Shown piece by piece: positions 22,341 to 31,107 of a stretch of DNA of 48,038 nucleotides. The translations under genes were made by a program, and so were the position numbers. The notes below the pieces were generated by a model that did not search any database, was not told where the DNA came from, and was given only the letters and a program-made list of their open reading frames with translations. Origin of the DNA: a bacterium (GTDB lineage Bacteria; Vulcanimicrobiota; Vulcanimicrobiia; Vulcanimicrobiales; Vulcanimicrobiaceae); contig JAJYFL010000017.1 in assembly GCA_021790935.1 (NCBI GenBank), positions 1 through 48,038 of the forward strand, given 5' to 3'. The stretch's first letter is position 1. Every line of letters starts with the position of its first letter.

Positions 22341-25300
22341 ATGCCGGCCATGATACGCGGTATCGGAACGCGCGGGGCCGTTGCCGTCAACGTGATCGCA
22401 ATGATCGGCATCGGCCCGCTGATTACCATACCGCTGGTACTCGCGCAGCTCGCCGGGCCGCTCGCGCTCGTCGGGTGGATCGCCGGCGCGGTAGTCGCGC
22501 TGTGCGACGGTCTGGTCTGGGCGGAACTGGGATCGCGCTATCCCGGCTCCGGCGGTACGTACGTCTATCTGCGCGAGGTCTTCGGGAACGCGACGTGGGG
22601 GCGTCTGCTCGCCTTTCTATTCAACTGGCAGTTCCTGCTCTACGCGCCCTTTCTTTTGGCGAGCGGCTATATCGGTTTCGCGAATTATGCCGGGTACTTC
22701 TTTCCGGCGCTCGCCGCTTCGCCGGCGCTGCACGTGGCCGCCGCGGTGGGCATCGGGCTGTTGACGATCGCGCTGCTCTACCGGCGGATCGATGCCGTGG
22801 CATCGTTGAGCGTCGCGCTTGCAGTCGCAGCGATCCTCACGCTCTTGCTCGTGATCGCGGCCTCGCTGCCGCACGCCAACTTCCATCGCGCGCTTACGCT
22901 CGCGGCGCCGGTTACGTTCGGCTGGGGCTTCCTCGCGGGCCTGGGCGGCGCGCTCTACATCACGCTCTACGACTACGTCGGGTACTCCGCCGCGGCCACG
23001 CTGGGGGACGAAGTGCGCGCGCCGTCTCGTACGATACCGTTGGCCACGATCCTATCGATTCTGATCGTAGCCGCCCTCTATATCGCACTACAGGTGGGCG
23101 TGCTCGGAATCGTGCCCTGGCAAGAACTCGTTGGGCGAAACGGCGCCGCGCCGCCGCCGAGCGCGCAATACGTCGCCGCCACGGTCGTGCAGCGCACGTG
23201 GGGCGTCTGGGCCGCCGGCGCGGTCACGATCCTGATCCTCGTTACGGCCTTCGCTTCGCTCTTCGGCAATCTGCTCGGCTTTTCGCGAATCCCTTACGCC
23301 GCCGCACGCGACGGCGCGTTTCTCCCGATCTTCGCCCGCCTCCATCCAGAAAAGCAGTTCCCTCACGTATCGCTGCTCGCCATCGGCGCCATCTCGCTCT
23401 GCGCGTGCTTCTTCTCGCTCGAGCAGGTCATCGCCATTCTCACCACCGGAAGCGTATTGATTCAGAACGTCGCTCAGATAGCGGCGCTCTTCGCTTTGCG
23501 GCTGCGCGGCACGCGGGCGCCGTTTCGCATGTGGCTTTTCCCTCTCCCGGCGCTGGTCGCGCTCGTCGGCTGGCTGCTGGCCTTCGCCTATGCCGGCGCG
23601 CTGCCGATCGCTTTGGGCATCGGCTGGCTAGTCGTGGGCATCGCCGCCTTTCTCACCACCGCCCGCACCCAACGCAACTGGCCGTTCGTCGCCCGCACGG
23701 CCGCCGCGCTGCTGCTCGCACTCGGCGCGTACGGCGTCCGCCCCGCCGACGCCGCTTGGCACGCGAGCGCCCTCGTGCGCGAACATGGGTACCCGGTCTT
23801 TGCGGTCCACCGCAAACCGTTCTTCGTCTACGCTGCGGCATTCTTTTACGAACGCATTCCGCGTTCGCAGTGGCGTGCGTCCCTGCAAGCCTATCGCGAG
23901 CTCGGTATCAACACGATCGATCTCTACGTCATGTGGAACTGGCACGCTTCGCAGGCTCCGCGGACGGCTCGGGGAACGCTGCGCCAAATCTTCGACTTCA
24001 CCGGGCGTACCAATCCGCGCCGCGATCTGGTCGGCTTGCTGAAGCTGATCGACGCCATGGGTTTCAAAGTGATCCTCCGGCCCGGTCCCGTCATTCGAAA
24101 CGAGTGGCGCAACGGCGGTTATCCGGCGTGGCTGCTCGAGCGCCCCGCCTACGACATGCCGCTGCACGACGTACTGCAAGGGCGCTATCCGGCCACGGCC
24201 ACGCTGCAGAACGCGCATGCCGACGATGCCGCCGCCGAGTGGATGCACAACGCCACGCACATGCGCTACGCCGCGCAGTGGCTGCGAGCGGTGCTTCGAG
24301 CGGCCGCGCCCTGGCGCCGCGACGTGATCGCGATAGCGCTCGACGACGATCAAGGCGCCTACATCGACAATCAGACGTGGCCCGCGCCGCATTGGCAGGC
24401 GTACGTGCGCTATCTGAAGTCCGTCGTGCAGAGCGTCGTCGGAGACCGCCTGCCGTTGTTCATCAACACGTATCAAATGAAAGTCACCGCCTCCGCTCCC
24501 GTATGGGCGTGGGGCAATTGGTATCAGAGCGATGCCTACAGCATCGGCGAGCACGACCGCGCTCAGCTCGAATTTTCGACCGGGCTGCTGCAGACGCAAG
24601 CACGCCTTCCCGTCATGATCAGCGAGTTTCAGGCCGGCTGGCTGCAGGGCGCCGGCGCCGCCTATCCGCGCAGCGCCGACCCGACCAACACGAGTCTCGC
24701 GCTGCATACGCTCTTGCAGATGGGCATGCACGGCGTCGTGAACTTTCCGGTCCAGGATACGCTCGATCCGGCCGGTTGGGAGGCGCCGTGGGCCAATGCG
24801 TTCTACGGCTGGGATGCCGCGCTCTCGCTCGAGTTGACGCGCCAGGCTCGATGGGCACCTACCAGGCGTTTCGGCGAGCTGCTGCGCGCCTACGGGCCGC
24901 TGCTCGCACGCACGCACCCCGTCACCGACGCCGCAGTTGCCTACCTGACGAGCGCGTACCACGCGCCGATGCTGAGTAACGCTCAGATCGGGCGGATCGC
25001 CGCCGCCACCATTGCCGTCCAGCAGGGGTGCCGCTCGCGGGCGCTCGCCTGCCGCCTCGTCGATCTGCGCTACGACTCGGTACGCGACTTGCTCCGCAAC
25101 CGCGTGCTGATCGTACCGCGCACGGGCCTGCCCCTTCGCTATACGCGCAGCGCCGAGCGAAAGATCGCGGCGTTTCGGCGCGCAGGCGGCCGGATCGTGC
25201 ATTCGGCCGGCGCGGCGCGAGCGCTCGTGAACCCGGCCGCCGGCGGCGTGCGCGACGCGGCGTTCTTAGCCGCCGACGACGGGCGTTTCGGATTCCTCGA

Positions 25301-26315
25301 CATCGTCAATTACGCTTCCGCAGCGATGCGAACGCCGGGCACCCGGCTGATGCTGGGGACGCGTACGATCTTCGTCCCGCCCACGAACGTACCCGCACGG
25401 GGCGCGCTGCTGTTGCCGATCGGTCTGCCGCCATCGCTGCGGCATCCTCAACCCGAACCTGCGCGCGTCTCGAACGCCCTCCCAGCCGGCGCGATCCCTT
25501 TGCGCGATGGCGCGTACGTGACCGGCGCGCACCTGCGCGCCGTCCCACGCGGCCGGGCCATTGCATATATGACCGATGCATTTGCCGACGGCGAACCCGT
25601 TGCCGTCCTCGAAAATGATCGCGTGCGCCTGATCGTCTCCCCCGACGCCGGCGCTCGCAGCTTCGTCTTCGAGGACAAAGCGACGCGTACCAATCTCTTC
25701 TCGACCGTCGGCGGGCTTCGCGACGACGTGTCGATGCCGTTGCCGCCCTCGCCGCGCGATTACATCGCGCGTTACACCCACCCAATGCCGGCGGGCTTCT
25801 TCAACCGCCCGTACGTGCCACGCGTTACGAGCTCCGGTTCGCGCGCCTCGGTCCGGTTTTCATACGACGCGCCCGATGCGCCGCCCGGCGGCGCGCTTTT
25901 CGAGCGGGTAGTCACCATGTTGCCGAACCGGCCCGGCTTCACCGTAGACGAACGCGTGCGCTTCCACGGAGACGACGTACCGGCGGCGCAACGGCCGGTC
26001 GTACGTACGTCGTTCGCGAGCGGCGCGCAGACGCTCGCGCTCGAGTTACCCGACGGCTGCGCGTTCTACCGCCCGAGCCTTCACCGCGTCGTCCTCGTAG
26101 CGTGGCCAGCCGGCGACGTCGTCGCACGAGCGCTTGCCCCAGAACGGGGGAACCTCTTGCTCTCGCTGACCTACGCGCGCGGCGGCACGCGCCGCACCGT
26201 ATTCGCGGTCCGCGGCGCGGCTACGCCCGCGGCGGCACGCGCGCTCTTGGCCGCGTTTTCCGCATCGATCCATCCGCCGCAAGGACGTGCGGCGACGGAC
26301 GCGAATCGGCGGTAG
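22341..26315 (+). CDS. APC-type transporter fused to GH35-like glycosidase and mutarotase-like domain
   Basis: One continuous frame of 1324 residues. Residues 1-445 form an APC-superfamily permease: about 12 membrane helices, with the helix-1 motif IAMIGIGP and DYVGYS in helix 6. A thirteenth hydrophobic helix (about 451-468, ending ADA-A) would carry the chain outside. Residues 484-840 are GH35-like: PFFVYAAAFFYERIP, YVMWNWHAS and ILRPGPVIRNEW. The nucleophile Glu762 is in ISEFQAGWL. The usual acid/base block ENEYG reads DDDQG (668-672). From about 1086 a mutarotase-like beta domain follows (LIVSPDAGARSFVFEDK). The whole would cleave a sugar at the outer face and perhaps import a product. 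Substrate is unknown; ATG 22350 is an alternative start. No frameshift or stop lies between the domains. Confidence 0.85.
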   Translation: MPAMIRGIGTRGAVAVNVIAMIGIGPLITIPLVLAQLAGPLALVGWIAGAVVALCDGLVWAELGSRYPGSGGTYVYLREVFGNATWGRLLAFLFNWQFLLYAPFLLASGYIGFANYAGYFFPALAASPALHVAAAVGIGLLTIALLYRRIDAVASLSVALAVAAILTLLLVIAASLPHANFHRALTLAAPVTFGWGFLAGLGGALYITLYDYVGYSAAATLGDEVRAPSRTIPLATILSILIVAALYIALQVGVLGIVPWQELVGRNGAAPPPSAQYVAATVVQRTWGVWAAGAVTILILVTAFASLFGNLLGFSRIPYAAARDGAFLPIFARLHPEKQFPHVSLLAIGAISLCACFFSLEQVIAILTTGSVLIQNVAQIAALFALRLRGTRAPFRMWLFPLPALVALVGWLLAFAYAGALPIALGIGWLVVGIAAFLTTARTQRNWPFVARTAAALLLALGAYGVRPADAAWHASALVREHGYPVFAVHRKPFFVYAAAFFYERIPRSQWRASLQAYRELGINTIDLYVMWNWHASQAPRTARGTLRQIFDFTGRTNPRRDLVGLLKLIDAMGFKVILRPGPVIRNEWRNGGYPAWLLERPAYDMPLHDVLQGRYPATATLQNAHADDAAAEWMHNATHMRYAAQWLRAVLRAAAPWRRDVIAIALDDDQGAYIDNQTWPAPHWQAYVRYLKSVVQSVVGDRLPLFINTYQMKVTASAPVWAWGNWYQSDAYSIGEHDRAQLEFSTGLLQTQARLPVMISEFQAGWLQGAGAAYPRSADPTNTSLALHTLLQMGMHGVVNFPVQDTLDPAGWEAPWANAFYGWDAALSLELTRQARWAPTRRFGELLRAYGPLLARTHPVTDAAVAYLTSAYHAPMLSNAQIGRIAAATIAVQQGCRSRALACRLVDLRYDSVRDLLRNRVLIVPRTGLPLRYTRSAERKIAAFRRAGGRIVHSAGAARALVNPAAGGVRDAAFLAADDGRFGFLDIVNYASAAMRTPGTRLMLGTRTIFVPPTNVPARGALLLPIGLPPSLRHPQPEPARVSNALPAGAIPLRDGAYVTGAHLRAVPRGRAIAYMTDAFADGEPVAVLENDRVRLIVSPDAGARSFVFEDKATRTNLFSTVGGLRDDVSMPLPPSPRDYIARYTHPMPAGFFNRPYVPRVTSSGSRASVRFSYDAPDAPPGGALFERVVTMLPNRPGFTVDERVRFHGDDVPAAQRPVVRTSFASGAQTLALELPDGCAFYRPSLHRVVLVAWPAGDVVARALAPERGNLLLSLTYARGGTRRTVFAVRGAATPAAARALLAAFSASIHPPQGRAATDANRR

Positions 26316-26340
26316 TGCTCTAGGAGGCTGTCGGAAGCGG

Positions 26341-26425
26341 GGGGAAGTGGCGGAACGGTAGACGCAGCCGCCTCAAAAGCGGCCGGGCACACCCCATGTG
26401 GGTTCGATTCCCACCTTCCCTACCA
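26341..26425 (+). tRNA. tRNA-Leu(CAA)
   Basis: The 85-nt class II tRNA has a long variable arm. The acceptor GGGGAAG pairs with CTTCCCT and includes a G1-U72 pair. The anticodon loop is CTCAAAA with anticodon CAA, the T-arm is GTGGG/CCCAC, and CCA is encoded. It lies 25 nt after the transporter-glycosidase stop. Confidence 0.93.
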
Positions 26426-26507
26426 CCCAGCACACAATCTCCGGGCGCATTCGAGCCCGCGGCGCCGAGGTTCCGCCGACCCGCGCGCGTAACGCACCCG
26501 CGTACAG

Positions 26508-27785
26508 ATGTTGAAGCACGCTCCCTCCTTTCGGCCCGGACCGCTGCGCGGCCGCATCGCGGTTCCCGGCGACAAATCGATCTCGCATCGCGCGCTGGTC
26601 GTCGCAGCCTCGGGGCGCCAACCCGTCCGCATCGCCAATCTCAACCTGGGACGAGACGTCCGTGCCACCATCGGTGCGCTCCGTGCGCTCGGCACCGGGA
26701 TCGACGACGCCGACGGTGCCTTCGTCGTTACGGGCGCGCCATTGCACGATCCGGCACGCGATCTCGACTGCATGAACTCCGGGTCGACCGCACGCATGCT
26801 GATGGGCGTCTGTGCCGGCGCCGCCCTGACCGCACGTCTCGACGGCGACGCATCGCTGCGGGGACGGCCGATGGAGCCGGTTGCGGCCCAACTGCGCGCC
26901 TTCGGCGCACGTATCGAGACAGAGGAAGGCAAGCTGCCCGCACTCTTGGAGGGAACCGCCGCGCCGCAGACGCGCCGGTTCATTCTGCTCTCGCCATCGG
27001 CACAGGTGAAGTCCGCACTGCTCTTCTGCGGTCTCTACGGCGGCGTGCCCGTCGCCGTAACCGGCGACGCAGGTTCGCGCGACCATACCGAGCGGCTCCT
27101 GCGCTATTTCGGCGCCGATATCGAATTCGATCGCCGCTCCGTCGAGCTTCGCGGCGGGCCTACCCGCTACCCCGATATCGAGGTAGCCGGTGATTTCTCC
27201 GCAGCCGCGTTCTTCATCGTCGCCGCGACCATCTCACCCGGAAGCTCGATCGTCGTTGAAAACGTCGGCGTAAACCCTTCGCGCACGGGGCTGCTCGACG
27301 CCCTGCTCGCGATGGGAGCCGACGTACGCCTGCTCAACGCGCGCGAACGCTGCGGCGAGCCCATCGCCGACATCGCGGTAACCTCTGCACCGCTGCAGGC
27401 AATCTCCGTTGGCCGGGAACTCGCACTGCGCGCGATCGACGAGATACCCGTCCTCGCGGTGGCGGCGGCATTTGCCCGCGGCACCACCTCGATCTCCGGG
27501 ATACGCGACCTGCGTACCAAAGAGTCGAACCGCATCGCCGCGATCGAACGCATGTTGGCAGCCGTCGGCATCGCCGTGACGGAGATGCCCGACGGCATAG
27601 CGATCGCGGGCGGCAATCCACGCCCCGTCGAAGCGGCCCTCGTCGAGACGCGCGACGATCATCGCACGGCAATGTCGGTCGCCGCTCTTGCCGCCGGTGC
27701 CGGTCCGCTCGCGATCGACGCCGCGGAGAGCATCGATGTCAGCTTCCCTTCGTTTCTCACGCAGCTGCAGCGGGCGCAGGCATGA
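26508..27785 (+). CDS. aroA: 3-phosphoshikimate 1-carboxyvinyltransferase (EPSP synthase)
   Basis: The 425-residue enzyme joins shikimate-3-phosphate and PEP in aromatic amino acid synthesis. PGDKSISHRALV is the phosphate-binding start, and DCMNSGSTARML, MEPVAAQLRAFGA and IRDLRTKESNRIAA are the later signatures. DDHRTAMS near the C-terminus is also typical. The second signature is MNSGST, where E. coli AroA has LGNAGTA, so it is not the E. coli class. The stop overlaps the methyltransferase start (ATGA). Confidence 0.95.
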   Translation: MLKHAPSFRPGPLRGRIAVPGDKSISHRALVVAASGRQPVRIANLNLGRDVRATIGALRALGTGIDDADGAFVVTGAPLHDPARDLDCMNSGSTARMLMGVCAGAALTARLDGDASLRGRPMEPVAAQLRAFGARIETEEGKLPALLEGTAAPQTRRFILLSPSAQVKSALLFCGLYGGVPVAVTGDAGSRDHTERLLRYFGADIEFDRRSVELRGGPTRYPDIEVAGDFSAAAFFIVAATISPGSSIVVENVGVNPSRTGLLDALLAMGADVRLLNARERCGEPIADIAVTSAPLQAISVGRELALRAIDEIPVLAVAAAFARGTTSISGIRDLRTKESNRIAAIERMLAAVGIAVTEMPDGIAIAGGNPRPVEAALVETRDDHRTAMSVAALAAGAGPLAIDAAESIDVSFPSFLTQLQRAQA

Positions 27786-28630
27786 CGCACGAGCAGCGCT
27801 ACTCTCCCGACGAGTTTGCATCCGAGGCGCGCCACTTGGAGACGCTCGCCTGGGAGGCGTTGAGCGTAACGGTGGGCTCGAACGTGCTCGTCTGCGGTTA
27901 CGGCGGCTCCGGGCAGTTGGTAGCGCGCGCCATCGAAGCCGGCGCGAGCGTCACCGTGATAGAGCATCGCGACGAAGTGATTCGCCGCTTCGCATCGCTT
28001 CCGGCTCGCTTGCTGCGCGGCAGCACGTCGGTTATCCCAGCCCAGGAGAACGCTTTCGATCTGGCGATCGCGGCACACTACCTGCACGAGATCGACCCCT
28101 TCTTCCACGCGCAGGTCGTCTCCGAGCTCGGGCGCGTGGCTCGCCGCATCGCGGTCATAGAGCCGGCACCGCCCTCCGACCCGCTGGGAGAACGCATCGC
28201 GCTGCTCTATTCACAGGCCAAGCGCGAGTTCGGACAGTTCGAATATTACCAGCCGATCGAGTATTGGAAGAAGCTCCTGCAGGCGGTCAAGGCGGAAGTA
28301 TCGCAGCACGTCTTCGCTTTTGCGAAGATGCCGCCGCGCGAGTACCTCACCGACACGATCGATCTCCTATTAGACACGATGGCAGCCGAAGAGACGCCGC
28401 GCGATTATCTCCTCGAGCTGCGCCGGATAGCCGAGGGCTCCGACCTCCAACTCTTGCCGCCTGCACGCTACGTGCTGCAGGGCGCGGCGCTCGGCGAGCT
28501 CCCGAAGCCGGCGTTCAGCCCTCGCTCGCAGCCTGCAGATCCAGAGCCCACGGCCAGGGTGCCGGTCGGGGTGGCCTCCGCAGCTCCACCCGCACCTTGG
28601 TCGTGGGCGCCGCCGGAAAAGCACGCCTGA
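27782..28630 (+). CDS. SAM-dependent methyltransferase-like protein
   Basis: The 282-residue protein has a Rossmann core. Motif I, VLVCGYGGSGQLVARA, binds the cofactor (around 38-53), VTVIEHRDEV carries the acidic residue, and FDLAIAAHYLHEIDPF the post-motif. A helical cap and a Pro-rich tail follow. The substrate is unknown. It is coupled to aroA by ATGA overlap, which may be only convenience. Confidence 0.75.
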   Translation: MTHEQRYSPDEFASEARHLETLAWEALSVTVGSNVLVCGYGGSGQLVARAIEAGASVTVIEHRDEVIRRFASLPARLLRGSTSVIPAQENAFDLAIAAHYLHEIDPFFHAQVVSELGRVARRIAVIEPAPPSDPLGERIALLYSQAKREFGQFEYYQPIEYWKKLLQAVKAEVSQHVFAFAKMPPREYLTDTIDLLLDTMAAEETPRDYLLELRRIAEGSDLQLLPPARYVLQGAALGELPKPAFSPRSQPADPEPTARVPVGVASAAPPAPWSWAPPEKHA

Positions 28631-28657
28631 CCGAAGAGCGGCGAACGATGCGGTGAG

Positions 28658-29005
28658 TTAGCGCAGGGTATGCACGATGAGCCGCAACGCGCGGCTCGCC
28701 GTGCCGAAGGCCGCAGCCACGGCCCCCAGCGGCAGCTCGCTCCAGGAAGCGCGAATCGATGCCAGGGCCAGCCCCACCTCGGCAATTGCATCCTGCAGGC
28801 GCGCAGGCAAGGGTACGAGCCGGCCGCTCTGCCTGCCCAGTGCCTGCAGTCCGTCAATAACTTGATGGTTGCGCAGAAGATCGAGCCGAGCGCGCATGCG
28901 CCAAGCCGCGATTCCAGCGCGAGTCAGGCCGTAGATCGCAAAAAGCAAACCCAACCCGCAGAGGACGAGCGCTATCCAGACCGGATGCGCGATCAGCTCG
29001 CTCAG
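28658..29005 (-). CDS. Small single-membrane-segment protein, likely CTG start
   Basis: The protein would have 115 residues: SELIAHPVWIALVLCGLGLL and the next residues form one membrane segment, followed by a basic helix RAGIAAWRMRARLD and an amphipathic Leu/Ala-rich C-terminal half. It is unrecognised. ATG, GTG and TTG do not occur in frame before 28954 (TTG), which would cut off half of the membrane segment. CTG 29005, in a CTGA overlap with the FmdB-type gene's stop and preceded by AAGGA, gives a natural N-terminus. Confidence 0.55.
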   Translation of the reverse strand: MSELIAHPVWIALVLCGLGLLFAIYGLTRAGIAAWRMRARLDLLRNHQVIDGLQALGRQSGRLVPLPARLQDAIAEVGLALASIRASWSELPLGAVAAAFGTASRALRLIVHTLR

Positions 29006-29229
29006 GCGGCCGATTCCTTGACCGGCGCCTTCTCGCTCGACGGCTTCGAGGCGGGACGCGAATCGTTGACGTAAAAGCCGGAACCTCTGAACAGGATCGG
29101 CGCCGGGTTAAAGACGCGAGCGAGCGAGCCACCGCAAGCCGTACACGACTCGGAGTGCGTCTCTTCGAACCCGTGGCGCACTTCGGTGATTCGCTTGCAC
29201 GCAGAGCATTGGTAATCGTAGAGCGGCAT
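29002..29229 (-). CDS. FmdB-family zinc ribbon protein
   Basis: The 75-residue protein starts MPLYDYQCSAC and has a second Cys pair in SCTACGG, forming the FmdB/CxxC_CxxC_SSSS zinc ribbon. FRGSGFYVNDSR near the C-terminus is the usual ending. These proteins are regulators or assembly factors of unknown target. ATG 29229 is preferred over the upstream in-frame ATG 29247, because it gives the family's MPxYxYxC start. Confidence 0.85.
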   Translation of the reverse strand: MPLYDYQCSACKRITEVRHGFEETHSESCTACGGSLARVFNPAPILFRGSGFYVNDSRPASKPSSEKAPVKESAA

Positions 29230-29272
29230 GAACCAAAGTATACCCAATCCTAGCAGTCGCCGTCAACGACTG

Positions 29273-29803
29273 CTAAAAGTCTGCAAGGGCGGGATCTCCA
29301 CGGTTTTCGAACTCGACCAGCCCACGAAAGGCGGCCAGTGACTCTTCCAGAGCATTGTCCAGCTTCCGGCCGTAACGAAGCCGGTCGTACAGCATGCCAA
29401 GGCGGCCGCCATAGGCGGGGTAGTCGATGCGAAGGTGTATCTTCGAGCGCGAAGAGCCCGTAGCATCGGTCCGCGAGATCTTACGCTCCACGCGAACGTC
29501 GATGCGCCGCCGCACCGAATACGCGCCGACGAGCGAGAGGTGGAAGTCCCGGATAAAACGGTCGACTTCGTAGGTCTGCTCGGGCTCTCCCGGGATCGTC
29601 GAGCGCACGACGACCTCGCTGCCGACTTCGAGCGGTTCGCCGGGTTTGGCGCGCTCGGCGCTACGCACAAAGGCCAGCCAGACCGGCCACTTTTCAGGCG
29701 TGGCAAGCAGCGAGAATGCCGCCTCGGCGCTCGTCCCAACATCCAGCGAACCCGTAACGGAGCGGACATTGAGTTTTGCGGACGGCGAGCTCACGAACGC
29801 CAT
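29273..29803 (-). CDS. SRPBCC/polyketide-cyclase-like lipid-binding fold protein
   Basis: The 176-residue protein has the START-type pattern: VTGSLDVGTSAEAAFSLLATPEKWPVWLAFV near the N-terminus, a curved beta-sheet with GSEVVVRSTIP, and a final long helix (NALEESLAAFRGLVEFENRG). These bind hydrophobic ligands or cofactors. ATG 29803 begins just before the fold. The in-frame GTG 29854 is an alternative that lies 3 nt after the M20 stop. Confidence 0.7.
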   Translation of the reverse strand: MAFVSSPSAKLNVRSVTGSLDVGTSAEAAFSLLATPEKWPVWLAFVRSAERAKPGEPLEVGSEVVVRSTIPGEPEQTYEVDRFIRDFHLSLVGAYSVRRRIDVRVERKISRTDATGSSRSKIHLRIDYPAYGGRLGMLYDRLRYGRKLDNALEESLAAFRGLVEFENRGDPALADF

Positions 29804-29857
29804 CCCGCGCAGTTCAACGACCCCATATGGTGTGCCTCTTGGCCGCCCTACCACAAC

Positions 29858-31054
29858 CTATGGAGAAGGCCGCGCGACCAGCTCGACCTGCCCGGACCCT
29901 ACGCCGACTGCGAAGGCGACGAGCGTCTCCACGCCGGCCGGCAGGGCCTCTTCGTCGACGCGAAAGAGCGGCGAGTGGCCCGAGTGTACCGAGCCCACCT
30001 TCTCGCTGCGAATGCCCAGTCGCACGTGGAGGCCTGGAACGCGCTGCGCAAAGTAGGCGAAGTCTTCGGCCCCCATCGTCGGCGCCGGCCGCTCGACGTG
30101 CAAAGTTCCCCGCGCCTTCATGTATCGCGCGAAACTCTCGGCTAGGGTGACGTCGTTGACGACCGGCGGATAGCCGTACGTGACGTCGAGGGAGGCTCGA
30201 ACGCCGTAGGCCGCAGCCACGCCGTCCAGAATCCGTCGCGCGCGGGGCTCGAGAGCCGCGCGAATCTCCGGATCGTGGGCGCGAAACGTCCCCGTCATCT
30301 TGACGCGGTCGGCGATGACGTTATTACGGTACCCACCCGCGATCGTCCCGACCGTTACGACGACGCTGGCGAGCGGATCGGTCTCGCGTGCCGCGATGTT
30401 TTGCAACGCGAGGATCGCCGCTGCGGCCGCCGGAATCGCATCCGCCGCGGTGTGCGGATAGGCTCCGTGGCCGCCGCGGCCTTCGATCTCGACCGCAAAC
30501 TCGTCCGCCGAGGCATTGACGGGGCCCGGTGTGATACCGATCGAGCCGGTCGGCAGGCGCGGATCCACATGCAGCATCGCAACCGCTGCGACCGGCGGCT
30601 CGTCGAGCGCGCCCTCGGCAATCATGCGCTCGGCGCCCCCGGGACCTTCTTCGGCGGGTTGGAAGAGCAGCACGACGGTCCCGGCGAGATCCGCGCGCAT
30701 CCTTTGCAGCACGCGCGCGGCACCGAGGAGCATCGCAGTGTGCGCGTCGTGCCCGCAGGCGTGCATCTTCCCTGCAACCTCCGAAGCGAAGAGCTCGCCG
30801 GAACGCTCGCCGATCGGCAGCGCATCCATATCTGCGCGGAGTCCCACCACGCGGCCGGGCTTCGCTCCGCGGATCGCACCGGTTACGCCGGTGCCGGCGA
30901 TTCTCCGGTGCTCGATACCAAGCGCATCGAGCTCGCGCTCGATCAGCGCCTGCGTTTCGAACTCTTCGAGCCCAAGCTCGGGATGACGGTGAATCGCCCG
31001 GCGTAACTCCACGACGCGCGCCGCAACTTCTTCCGAAGGCACAATAGCGTTCAT
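29858..31054 (-). CDS. M20 family amidohydrolase
   Basis: The 398-residue metallohydrolase resembles hippurate or N-acyl-amino-acid amidohydrolases. Metal ligands are visible in MHACGHDAH (Cys100, His102) and QPAEEGPGG (Glu pair near 134), plus a later HSPLF near the C-terminus. RADMDALP and RGGHGAYPH (dimerisation lid) are also present. ATG 31054 is chosen; the longer in-frame start at 31108 would lie on the divergent gene's start codon. Confidence 0.9.
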   Translation of the reverse strand: MNAIVPSEEVAARVVELRRAIHRHPELGLEEFETQALIERELDALGIEHRRIAGTGVTGAIRGAKPGRVVGLRADMDALPIGERSGELFASEVAGKMHACGHDAHTAMLLGAARVLQRMRADLAGTVVLLFQPAEEGPGGAERMIAEGALDEPPVAAVAMLHVDPRLPTGSIGITPGPVNASADEFAVEIEGRGGHGAYPHTAADAIPAAAAAILALQNIAARETDPLASVVVTVGTIAGGYRNNVIADRVKMTGTFRAHDPEIRAALEPRARRILDGVAAAYGVRASLDVTYGYPPVVNDVTLAESFARYMKARGTLHVERPAPTMGAEDFAYFAQRVPGLHVRLGIRSEKVGSVHSGHSPLFRVDEEALPAGVETLVAFAVGVGSGQVELVARPSP

Positions 31055-31107
31055 ACCGGCGTCTTTGTTCGGCGGTACGCGCGACCCTTTTGACGAAGCC
31101 CCCGCCA

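Noticed and set aside
23700-23790. Assembly frameshift joining two genes into the APC-GH35 fusion
   Set aside because: The frame is continuous with no stop or homopolymer at the junction, and the extra helix makes topological sense; read evidence is still needed.
22256-24979. A 907-codon frame over the transporter-glycosidase gene
   Set aside because: Arg/Ala-rich without domains; the other frame holds complete permease and GH35 motifs.
23628-25202. A 524-codon antisense frame within the fusion gene
   Set aside because: Typical codon shadow of high-GC DNA with no motif.
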